Below are positions 9,067-18,256 of a DNA stretch of 64,000 nt, piece after piece. The first letter of the stretch is position 1. The number at the start of each line of letters is the position of its first letter. The notes below the pieces were generated by a model. That model saw only the letters and a list, made by a program, of their open reading frames with translations. It was not told the origin of the DNA and searched no databases. Both the position numbers and the translations under genes were made by a program. The stretch lies in the NCBI GenBank assembly GCA_012728895.1, contig JAAYEG010000040.1, positions 38,280 to 102,279 of the forward strand, given 5' to 3'. The DNA comes from Methanospirillum sp. Its GTDB lineage: Archaea; Halobacteriota; Methanomicrobia; Methanomicrobiales; Methanospirillaceae.

Positions 9067-11094
9067 ATGGATGCAACAAGGGAAAGGGAAACGGGTGCCT
9101 CTGAGGTGATCGGCGCCGTGCTGCTGGTCAGCCTGGTCGTGATCGGAGGGGCAGTGGTGGCGGCCTTTGCCTTCGGGCAGCAGACCCCGAAGGAGGTTCC
9201 GCACGTGATGTTCGGGGTCTCGCTGGACAGCGAGAACGAGCTGCTGACGCTCCATCATACCGGGGGCGAAACCCTCCATCCGGGGGAGTACGGTGTCACC
9301 TGGTATGACACGAATGGCACGCTTTACTATGCTCCAGAAGAAAACATTAGTGTTACATGGGCGCCCGACGGGGATCTCCAGATCAGCGAAGTCGACAAGC
9401 GGGTTGGCGACGTTGTCCTGTCGTACAAGGATGGCGCAGGCGGCGAGACGGTCCTTCGCCGCGTACCTTTCGAGGACTTCAACCCGGCCCCCGTTGCCAT
9501 ACCGTCAGGCCCATGGACGATTTCTGGATACAAGCGGAACGTCACCTCGAGCGGCCAGCTGATCGGTCCGCTGAAAGATGTCACCATCCGCCTGACGAAA
9601 ACACAGGGTGAGATCGACTTCCCGGCGGACGGGATGGTCGATGTTACCGACGATGACGGATACTTCTCATTCTCCGTCCCGGAGCACCAGGCCACATACA
9701 GACTTGCTGAAGAGGAGATCAACCTGACCCTGTGGAAGCCGTACAGCCCGGCCAGCGGCCAGTATGACTCGATCACGCTCACCCACCACCAGACCAGCGT
9801 GGTCAGGAACTTCTCGAACGAGCGCCTGCCGCCGCCGCCGTGGAAGATCTCGGGACACAAGTGGAACGTGACCTGGAAGGGCGAGAATCCGGAACCTCTC
9901 GAAGGAATCACCATCAACCTGACGCTGGTGAGCGGTGACGCACCCGGTTTCCCGCCCCAGGGCAGGACGGCGACGACGAATGAGTACGGGTACTACGAGT
10001 TTGAGGTTCCCGGGTACTGGGAGTTCGAGGTGCCGGCCACTCTGCCGACCTATCGCCTCACCGAGGAGATCGACCGGGATATCTGGAGACCGTACGCCCC
10101 CGCGTCCGGTGTCAGGGAAGTGACATTGAGCGCATCTCCCGGCGCGACTGACGAGGACTTCAGCAACTGGAAGATCCCGCCGAACAAGAAGATCTACGGG
10201 TACAAGACTGGATACAGCCCGACAGGCTGGTACCTGGGGCCGGTCGAAGGCATCCGGATCGACCTGACGCATACGAGCGGTGAATTCCCCGACGCCCAGA
10301 TCGGCAGGACGATTACCAACTATACTGACGAGAATGGATACTACGAGTTCGTCGTCTCGGGGTTCCCTGCAGAATACACGGTGAAGGAGACGGACCTCCC
10401 GGAGTACTGGACCCCCTGGGATCCGGAGTCGGGATCTTTCGAGAACGTGCCGCCCGGTGCGAGACGGGACTTCAAGAACATGAGGGTCCCGATGGGAGGG
10501 AAGGTTATCCGCCTCGAGAAGACGGAGCAGATCAATACCGCCACCGAGGGGTACCTCGTTGGCGGTTCCTACTTCCAGGTCGATACAACAGGTAAAGATC
10601 ACGTGACGATAAACGGATCCACCTATAAGTTCAAGAACAACGATGAGGTCCGGTTCGTCATCAACGGCGACCAGAACCGGGGCCGGATGACCGTTACGAA
10701 GGGCGGGACCGACCTGGTCGAATTCTCGTTCAACGTCACGATGCAGAAGAGGGTTGGTGGCAACTGGGTAGACGTCGAGGGCGCCTCGGGCCTGATCAGC
10801 GACATCAGCATCACGAACATCAACAAGAACGGGATCGTGACGGAGTCCACCCTGACGTACAGGCACCCGTCCTACGAATCCTGGACGATGCTCCGGCTCG
10901 ACGGGGAGACCGTGATCCCGAGCGTGGTCGACCAGACGCCGTTCGAATTCACGAACCTGCACATCGTCCACGACAATTCGCAACACGAGGGCAATAACAT
11001 CATGTGGATCTGGCTCGAGCCGGGCAACAACAGCCTGCTCGTCGAGGGCGATTACGTGAATTACCCTGAAATCTCCCCATCTTCCGATCCATGA
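9067..11094 (+). CDS. type IV pilin N-terminal domain fused to three Cna-B/SdrD-B-like repeats
   Basis: TGASEVIGAVLLVSLVVIGGAVVAAFAFG; LHHTGGETL; repeats ISGYKRNVT../ISGHKWNVT../IYGYKTGYS.. each ending in DGYFSFSVP/YGYYEFEVP/NGYYEFVVS; SD AGGTGA overlaps previous stop. Confidence 0.75.
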   Translation: MDATRERETGASEVIGAVLLVSLVVIGGAVVAAFAFGQQTPKEVPHVMFGVSLDSENELLTLHHTGGETLHPGEYGVTWYDTNGTLYYAPEENISVTWAPDGDLQISEVDKRVGDVVLSYKDGAGGETVLRRVPFEDFNPAPVAIPSGPWTISGYKRNVTSSGQLIGPLKDVTIRLTKTQGEIDFPADGMVDVTDDDGYFSFSVPEHQATYRLAEEEINLTLWKPYSPASGQYDSITLTHHQTSVVRNFSNERLPPPPWKISGHKWNVTWKGENPEPLEGITINLTLVSGDAPGFPPQGRTATTNEYGYYEFEVPGYWEFEVPATLPTYRLTEEIDRDIWRPYAPASGVREVTLSASPGATDEDFSNWKIPPNKKIYGYKTGYSPTGWYLGPVEGIRIDLTHTSGEFPDAQIGRTITNYTDENGYYEFVVSGFPAEYTVKETDLPEYWTPWDPESGSFENVPPGARRDFKNMRVPMGGKVIRLEKTEQINTATEGYLVGGSYFQVDTTGKDHVTINGSTYKFKNNDEVRFVINGDQNRGRMTVTKGGTDLVEFSFNVTMQKRVGGNWVDVEGASGLISDISITNINKNGIVTESTLTYRHPSYESWTMLRLDGETVIPSVVDQTPFEFTNLHIVHDNSQHEGNNIMWIWLEPGNNSLLVEGDYVNYPEISPSSDP

Positions 11095-14000
11095 CCCTCC
11101 GAGGACGGCATGACGAGGACGCCAACGCCGAGATCCTCGGCGTCGTGATACTGATCGGCATCTTCGCCGTCACGGCCGGCATCATCTCCGCGACGGTCCT
11201 CGCGACACCCGAGGCCGAGAAGGTCCCGGCAGCCTCGATTGAGATCACGCAGCCTTCGCCGGATGCGCTCCGGATCGTCCACCTCGGGGGAGATCCCCTG
11301 CCGCTGGACCGGATCGCTGTCCGCGGAATGAAATCCGACGGAGTTAAGGTGCCGAAAGAGGGACTCGAAACGCTCAGGGTCTGGCTGAACCTCGACGGGA
11401 CGGTCCTGAGCAACGGGTTCAACGAAGTGGTGAATGCTACGGATTGGGTCAGTGCGGTCCTCGTCTGGAAAGGAACCGGGGGGGAATCGATACTTTCAAG
11501 CTGGAGCCAGTCGAGCATCTACGGGCCGCTCGGCCCCGCCGGACTGGCTGGCGATACCTCCGACCTGGTCGAGAATCCGCCGCGGACGCAACCGACGATC
11601 ACGCCCCTTCCCCTCGTCTGGTCTCCAGGCGACGAGGTGATAGCAAATTTCCTCCCCCTCGACAACACCACCATCCCCGCCGGTGACCCGCTCGGGTTCG
11701 AAGATCGATCGACCGGCTACATCACTGCATGGTCGTGGAACTTCGGCGACGGACATACGCTCGAGACTACTGTTCCCGGCGTGATCTTCGACCATACCTT
11801 CGAGCACCAGGGCGACTATTACGTAACGCTCACCGTCTCAAACAATACCACCGGAGCGCACGACACCGTCAAGCACACCGTCCATGTGACACCGCCCGGG
11901 CAACCCAGTCCCCTGGATTTCACGATCTCACCCCGGGACAGCGGGAACCACGAGCTCACCGTCACATGCCTCGCCTCCCTGGATCCCGACCACCCTCTCA
12001 CCATCACGGCCTGGCAATGGGATGCCCTCGACGCGCAGACCGGGACCTTGAAACAGTATGGCCCGTACTACGGTGACGTCTTCCATCATCCGGATTTAAC
12101 GAGTATAGACTTGAAGTTCGAGAACCACGACGGCCTCACCAACAATATCTGCACGATCATGCTCACCGGCTGGTCGCCGTATCTCGAGTATCCCATCACC
12201 GTCACGAAGACGGTCACCGTGGGTCCCGAGCTCCGGGCCCGTTTCACGCCGAACGCCACCTCTGCCATCGCCGGGTACCCGATCAGCTTCCTCGATGAAT
12301 CAACCGGGGTCGTCGACACCTGGCACTGGGACTTCGGGGACGGCTCGACAAACGAGACACAGCACCCTGAACACGTCTACGCCAACCCGGGCGAGTACAC
12401 CGTCACCCTCACAGTCACAGGTTACGATGAGACCATCCCGGGGGACCACATCGTGACGGATCAGGCGACGGCAACGATCCACGTCGAGGAGCCGGTCATC
12501 GCTGCCTTCACCTCCAACTTGACCTCCGGAGAGGCCCCGCTCACGGTCGCGTTCGTCGATCAGTCCACCGGCGGCCCGACCAACTGGACCTGGTCGTTCG
12601 GCGACAACACAATCTCGCATGAGCAGAGCCCTGTTCATACGTACGCGACGGACGGAAAATTCAAGGTCTCACTGGCCGCCGAGAAGTACGACCCGGACTC
12701 GTATAGTGTTGAGGTCAAGGAGATCTACATCTGGGTGGGTTCCCCGGTCATCGCCGACTTCACCGCGGATGTGCGAAACGGCCCCGCGCCGCTCGAGGTC
12801 CATTTCACCGACACCTCCACCTCCACGAGCGCCGACCCCATCACCATATGGGAATGGGACTTCGATAACGATGGCACGGTCGACTCGACCGAGCAGAACC
12901 CGAGTTATATTTACACGAGCGCCGGAACCTACTCCGTCTCCCTCCGGGTGGAGAATTCCAACCGGTTCGACACGGAAACCAAGGGCGCCTTCGTGACGGT
13001 GTACGAGAACGTCACTGCCTCGTTCACCGCGGACCGCACGATCGGGCTGTATCCCCTCACGGTCAGGTTCACGGACACCTCGTCCGGCAACCCGACGTTT
13101 TGGCGCTGGGACTTCGGTGACGGGTACATCTCGATGGAACGGGATCCCGTCCACGTCTTCAACGGGACGGGCACGTATACCGTGACGCTGAAAGCCAGCC
13201 ATTCCTTCGACTCGGACGAGATCACGAAGGTGAACTACATCGAGGTGGTCGATAAGCCCATCGAGGCCCGCTTCTCCGCGGTCCAGACGGCGGGCCCGCA
13301 CAGCCTCACCGTCGCGTTCACCGATACCTCGGATGGAGACCCGGAGGAATGGTACTGGGAGTTCGGCGACGGTCAGAATTCTACGGAGCAAAACCCCGTC
13401 CATACCTACTCCAGCAAGGGGACCTATCCCGTGATACTGACAACCAAGATCGACGGGACCGAGTACGTATCCAAGCCAGTGACCATCACGGTATACGATC
13501 CCATCGAAGCCCGGATGTCGGTCTTCAACAGAGAGGGCCCTGTCCCGCTCGCCGTTTCGTTCAGGGACATATCGACAGGCGACAGGGACCGCCGGTTATG
13601 GAATTTCGGTGACAATTCAACATCGACGGAGCTGAACCCGACACACACGTACGTGGCAGGGGGTACCTACAACGCGACCCTGACCGTCTGGAACAGTCTC
13701 CGCCCCGACCTGACGTACGAGGCGTCGACAACCGTGACAGCCTTCGACGTCGCGAACGCGAGCTTCACGGCAAACGTGACCTCGGGGGTGGCGCCGCTCG
13801 CGGTCCAGTTCACAGACACCTCGACCGGGCACCCGACCTGGCGGATCTGGGACTTCGACAACGACGGGTCGATCGACTCGACCGAACAGGCACCGACGCA
13901 CGTATTCACGCGTGGCGGCGTGTACCTCGTCAGTCTCCGCATTGGAAACCCGGCAGGAGAGGATCTCACGCCGGCGACCATGACGATCGTGGTCAGCGAG

Positions 14001-14762
14001 GTTCTTCGAGCCTCCTTCAGGGCCAACGTCACCGGGGGCGATGCACCGCTGGCGGTCGCGTTCACAGACGAATCGACCGGCGACGATATCCTGAGCAGGA
14101 CGTGGGACTTCGGAGACGGAGGGCACTCGTCCGAACGGAACCCGGTCTACGTGTATGGTACGCCCGGCACCTATACCGTGGGTCTGACGGTTACGAACGC
14201 CACCGGCTCGGATTCTGAGACCAAGGACGATTACATCACCGTCACCGTTCCGCCTCCGTCGCTCAAGGCCGAATTCACCGCGAATACCACCCTGGGCGGC
14301 ACACCGCTTGACGTCGCGTTTACGGATCTCTCGACCGGCGACCCGACGGGGTGGATATGGGATTTCAATAATGACGGCAAAGTTGATTCGATCGACCCGA
14401 ACCCGGTCTGTCTCTTCGAATGGGCCGGAACTTACACCGTGAACCTGACGGTCACGAAAGACGACCGTTCGGACTCCGAGGTCAAGACCGGTTACATACA
14501 AGTGTACGATCCTCCCGTGGCCGACTTCTCAGGAACACCGACTACTGTTTCTAGGAATCAGCCGGTCCAGTTCACCGACCTCTCGACGAACTCTCCAACG
14601 GCCTGGGCGTGGGACTTCAACAACGATGGCCTGAGCGAGAGCACCGTACAGAACCCGTCACATTCGTACAGTGTGAAGGGAACGTATGCCGTCAGGCTTT
14701 CTGTCTCGAACGCCGGCGGATCGGACACCCTGACGAGGGACAGCTACATCACGGTGAAATAG
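11091..14762 (+). CDS. type IV pilin-like N-terminus fused to ~12 PKD domains
   Basis: DANAEILGVVILIGIFAVTAGIISATVL; IVHLGGDPL; repeated WDFGDG...P.H.Y...G.Y.V.L.V PKD motifs; ATGA overlap with previous ORF. Confidence 0.85.
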   Translation: MTLRGRHDEDANAEILGVVILIGIFAVTAGIISATVLATPEAEKVPAASIEITQPSPDALRIVHLGGDPLPLDRIAVRGMKSDGVKVPKEGLETLRVWLNLDGTVLSNGFNEVVNATDWVSAVLVWKGTGGESILSSWSQSSIYGPLGPAGLAGDTSDLVENPPRTQPTITPLPLVWSPGDEVIANFLPLDNTTIPAGDPLGFEDRSTGYITAWSWNFGDGHTLETTVPGVIFDHTFEHQGDYYVTLTVSNNTTGAHDTVKHTVHVTPPGQPSPLDFTISPRDSGNHELTVTCLASLDPDHPLTITAWQWDALDAQTGTLKQYGPYYGDVFHHPDLTSIDLKFENHDGLTNNICTIMLTGWSPYLEYPITVTKTVTVGPELRARFTPNATSAIAGYPISFLDESTGVVDTWHWDFGDGSTNETQHPEHVYANPGEYTVTLTVTGYDETIPGDHIVTDQATATIHVEEPVIAAFTSNLTSGEAPLTVAFVDQSTGGPTNWTWSFGDNTISHEQSPVHTYATDGKFKVSLAAEKYDPDSYSVEVKEIYIWVGSPVIADFTADVRNGPAPLEVHFTDTSTSTSADPITIWEWDFDNDGTVDSTEQNPSYIYTSAGTYSVSLRVENSNRFDTETKGAFVTVYENVTASFTADRTIGLYPLTVRFTDTSSGNPTFWRWDFGDGYISMERDPVHVFNGTGTYTVTLKASHSFDSDEITKVNYIEVVDKPIEARFSAVQTAGPHSLTVAFTDTSDGDPEEWYWEFGDGQNSTEQNPVHTYSSKGTYPVILTTKIDGTEYVSKPVTITVYDPIEARMSVFNREGPVPLAVSFRDISTGDRDRRLWNFGDNSTSTELNPTHTYVAGGTYNATLTVWNSLRPDLTYEASTTVTAFDVANASFTANVTSGVAPLAVQFTDTSTGHPTWRIWDFDNDGSIDSTEQAPTHVFTRGGVYLVSLRIGNPAGEDLTPATMTIVVSEVLRASFRANVTGGDAPLAVAFTDESTGDDILSRTWDFGDGGHSSERNPVYVYGTPGTYTVGLTVTNATGSDSETKDDYITVTVPPPSLKAEFTANTTLGGTPLDVAFTDLSTGDPTGWIWDFNNDGKVDSIDPNPVCLFEWAGTYTVNLTVTKDDRSDSEVKTGYIQVYDPPVADFSGTPTTVSRNQPVQFTDLSTNSPTAWAWDFNNDGLSESTVQNPSHSYSVKGTYAVRLSVSNAGGSDTLTRDSYITVK

Positions 14763-14796
14763 GCAGTCGGTGCGTTGAGACAGCGACCGGCTCCCC

Positions 14797-14803
14797 TTTT
14801 TTT
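14797..14803 (+). terminator. T-tract putative terminator of pilin-adhesin operon
   Basis: CTCCCC followed by T7, 35 bp after stop of the PKD ORF. Confidence 0.4.
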
Positions 14804-15888
14804 GTTTCCTGTCACTCTTCCCTTCGATTGCCGGGGCATTTGGGGCTGCGTTCGAGTGCGTGCCACTCATCCGGTCACCTCTGTGCGTACCCGACGATTC
14901 GTTCTGCGGGCAATCGTTGGACTAAAACCGTCCCGGACTCTTGTTCGTCTCGACTGGAACGAGGCGTGAGCCATTTACGACAGCCGGTGCTGTCGTCCCT
15001 GGCCAGTGGAGGTGCGATCACCCTGTCATCCTCTCCGAAAACGCACCTGTTATTCCCGTTCTCCTGCGGATGGTTCCATCCGGCCATGATGCGCCCGGTT
15101 GTCTCAGCACGCCCGCTCAACAGTTCACCGATCAGCAATCCATCTTTCCTCGTTATAGAGCCGAACCCCTGGCGCAGTGATCGCCCCGCGACAAGTACGG
15201 CCACCGCGAGAATCGCTACGAAAGGGTGGCGTGGCCGTTGGTGAATGGTCTGGATAGAGAACACCGCCTGCGCTGGCAAGGGGCTGTCCTCGATCCGCAA
15301 TCGCGACCTGGCAACTCCCCTCTCGTCCCCCCGAGCGGCTTTCCAGAGTTCGAATTCAATGGGATTCACACAGGTCCCTCTCATTTGACATCACACCGTC
15401 GGAACGTACCCGAAAATTCTGAGATGACGAGTACAACCAGGCTTCGCGTTTCCAGTTATCGATTCCTGTAACGGCACGATGCCCAGGAAGCCCGTGCAGT
15501 CCCCTGTGCCCGGACACCGGGTTTCCACGCGAACCTCCACTCCTGGCGACGACCCTGGGCCCTTTCCGGAAGATCCGCGGGGTGTGCATAAAGTTTGCAC
15601 CACGTTAAAGGCCGGGAGTCGTGCGGCAGGCCCGAAGAAACCCGGAGAAACCCGGAGCGTCAGGGGAGGACGAAATGGATGGGCGAGGAACGGGATGGGT
15701 TCATGTCGAGATGCCGGCACCGGTTTGAAGAGTGAGCCACTGCTCGTTCTCTTGACGTTTTTTTCATGCGAGGCAATCGGCTTACAGTCACAACAAACTG
15801 TCCGGTACCTCGTCCGAAAAGGTACCGATTGCCCCCCGCCACGCATGTCCCCGCGGGCCACAGGGGCCGAGTTCCCATTCGTCCCCTC

Positions 15889-17040
15889 TCAGAGCTGGGT
15901 GAAGAGCCAGGTGACATCCGCGAAGTCGATCCGCCCGTTCTGGTTGTAATCGAAACACATCGCCGGTTGATACCCGGTGATCCAGGACATCTGGCTGAAG
16001 TAGAGCACGATGTCGGCAAAGTCGGCCCGTCCATTGCCGTTCACGTCCTCGTACCGGCCGTCACCGTCGAGATCATTCGGGGGCGATGAAATTCCGGGCA
16101 TGCTCGAGACCACCGGTTTTGGGGTTTCGGCCGGCGAAAATTTCTGGACTCGATGGTTGTTCCTATCTACCACGTACACATCGCCCTTCCCGTCCACCGC
16201 GATCCCCCTCGGGAGGTTGAACTCCCCTTCATCCGTGCCGAAATCACCCCATCTTGCCAGGGGTGTACCCGTCAGCGTGAACTTCCGGACCGAGTTGTTG
16301 CCCTCGTCGGTCAGGAGAATCCCTCCACAGGGAGCAACGGCGACACCCGAGAGTATATCGAACTCCCCCCCGGATGTTCCCGACGCCGCCCACTCCCGGA
16401 TGAAGTCGCCGGCAGCGGTGAACACCACGACCCGGTGGTTGTTTCGATCGGCCACGAACACACGGTCACCCGTGTCCACCGCGATGCCGTACGGCGCATC
16501 GAACTCTGCGTCTCCCGTGCCGGGACTCCCCCACTTCATGAGAAAGGTGCCCGTGGAGGTGAATTTCTGGACCCGGTTGTTGAGCGCGTCCGCCACGTAC
16601 ACGTGTCCGCTGCCGTCCGTTGCAATCCCCCAGAGGGACCTGAACTGGCTGTCTCCGGTGCCGTAACTCCCCCACTGCGTCAGGTACGTGCCGTTCGAGT
16701 CAAACTTCTGGATACGCATGGTCTGGTCGCCGACGTAGACGTTGCCAGCAGTATCCACCGCGATACTGCATATGCTGACGAACTGCCCGGGAGCGATGCC
16801 GAAGATTCCCCACGTATCCACGAACTCCCCCGACGACGTGAACTTCTGGACCCGGTTGTTGGCCGAGTCGGCCACGTAGACGTATCCCGCCGTGTCCACT
16901 GCAACTCCCGCCGGGTAGTAGAACTGCCCGTCTCCCTGTCCAATGCCCCCCCATCCGTCAGCGTACTCATAGGTCTCTGCCGTTGCAACAGGGATCCAGA
17001 GGATAACCAGAAATATGCTCAATATATAGATTGATTTCAT
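15889..17040 (-). CDS. secreted NHL-repeat six-bladed beta-propeller with C-terminal dockerin type I-like domain
   Basis: Signal peptide MKSIYILSIFLVILWIPVATAE; six NHL repeats (GIAVDxxGxVYVxDxxNNRVQKF); C-terminal DLDGDGRYEDVNGNGRADFADIVLYF...FDYNQNGRIDFADVTWLFTQL. Confidence 0.9.
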   Translation of the reverse strand: MKSIYILSIFLVILWIPVATAETYEYADGWGGIGQGDGQFYYPAGVAVDTAGYVYVADSANNRVQKFTSSGEFVDTWGIFGIAPGQFVSICSIAVDTAGNVYVGDQTMRIQKFDSNGTYLTQWGSYGTGDSQFRSLWGIATDGSGHVYVADALNNRVQKFTSTGTFLMKWGSPGTGDAEFDAPYGIAVDTGDRVFVADRNNHRVVVFTAAGDFIREWAASGTSGGEFDILSGVAVAPCGGILLTDEGNNSVRKFTLTGTPLARWGDFGTDEGEFNLPRGIAVDGKGDVYVVDRNNHRVQKFSPAETPKPVVSSMPGISSPPNDLDGDGRYEDVNGNGRADFADIVLYFSQMSWITGYQPAMCFDYNQNGRIDFADVTWLFTQL

Positions 17041-17337
17041 GGCATTCTCATTATTTGGCTTCTTTAATTTACAAAGATTTAAATATTGTCAATCTCATCC
17101 CCCTCCCCTATCGCGGAGAGAGCGATGAAAAAGTGGGTGGATGCGATGACGTCCCGGGTGGGAGGGCTCTCGTATTCGTATCATCGCCCGAACCGTTGAC
17201 GATGCCACGAGGACGATGCGGAAACAATACACCCGATCAATCGAAAAGATGATCCACGCGACGATCGTCAGGGAGGTACGACCTCCGGCGAGATTCTCAC
17301 CATGTCCTGATTTGTGTCGTTCGCGGGATAGACTGCC

Positions 17338-17808
17338 ATGCCCTTCCACTGCCTCCGGTGCGGCGAGTGCTGCTCGGCCATGGGCGAGGTGCACGCCCTC
17401 GAGGGCGACCCCGCCTCCGGCCGTTGCGTCGTCGTGAACCGCTACACCGGGGAGCGGACGCCGGTCAGGGTCGACCCCGGCAGAGGAGGCCTCCTCTCCG
17501 GGCCACCGCTCCCCGGGGCCTGCCCGCTCTTCCGGCGCGACGCCGCCGGCCTCGGCATCTGCCCCGTGCACGGCACCTGGCCGAGGGTCTGCGCCGAGTA
17601 CGCCTGCTGGCGCATCCTGGTCCTGGCCCCGAACGGCGGGCGGGCCGCGCGGGTCATGGGAACGCGCCACATCGCGGTCGACGACCCGGCCCTCGAGCCG
17701 GTGCTCGCGCCGCACCGCGGGTTCCTCGCCGGGATCGAGGAGGACGCGGCGTGGGACGCCGCTCTCTCAGTTATTCTCGAGCGGGCCGGCTACCGCGTCG
17801 AGGAGTGA
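17338..17808 (+). CDS. YkgJ-family cysteine cluster protein
   Basis: FHCLRCGECCSAMGEVHA N-terminal cluster plus C..CPVHG..PRVCAEYACW. Confidence 0.8.
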   Translation: MPFHCLRCGECCSAMGEVHALEGDPASGRCVVVNRYTGERTPVRVDPGRGGLLSGPPLPGACPLFRRDAAGLGICPVHGTWPRVCAEYACWRILVLAPNGGRAARVMGTRHIAVDDPALEPVLAPHRGFLAGIEEDAAWDAALSVILERAGYRVEE

Positions 17809-18256
17809 GAGGAAAGAGGGAGGGATCCGGAACCGGATCCGGTAGTGGCGAGCCCGTAACGCAGACTCCCGGGATCGACGCGGTGCGCGTTCCGGGGACG
17901 GACGGTCTCGGCGCGATAAATCACGGGTATTCCCGGACCGGCGAACGGCTCCTTGGAGGGCCCCGCGAGTCACGGAGAACAGCGTCTTCGCGCGCCTACC
18001 GGCAGTAGGAGATTCCCCGGGATACGGCAGGTCCCGGTGCGGCGTTGGCCGATGCCGGACCGGTTCGTATCCGTGTATCCCTGTTCACATCGCTGAATGC
18101 CGAAAATAGCAGTATATTCCCCCTTAAAAAGAATAATATCGGAAATCATCGAGAAATAAAAAAACCAAAGTTTATGATTAATAAGACTGAAATATCTCGT
18201 TGAAACGCTCTGCAGGTCTGCATGTCGGCATGGGATCGCGGGGCCGATCGAAGAAA

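Noticed and set aside
11091-14762. Possible DNA-level repeat array or CRISPR-like structure
   Set aside because: Repetition is protein-level PKD domains with diverged DNA; no uniform short repeats with unique spacers. No CRISPR array was seen in the window
4989-14762. Classification of the locus as an archaellum (flagellin) operon
   Set aside because: No ArlCDEFGHIJ-like genes adjacent, and effector domains are adhesin-like rather than flagellin-like
14609-15861. Several overlapping ORFs on both strands in the gap after the PKD gene
   Set aside because: No coherent domain, composition or start context; kept only as an unexplained region in findings
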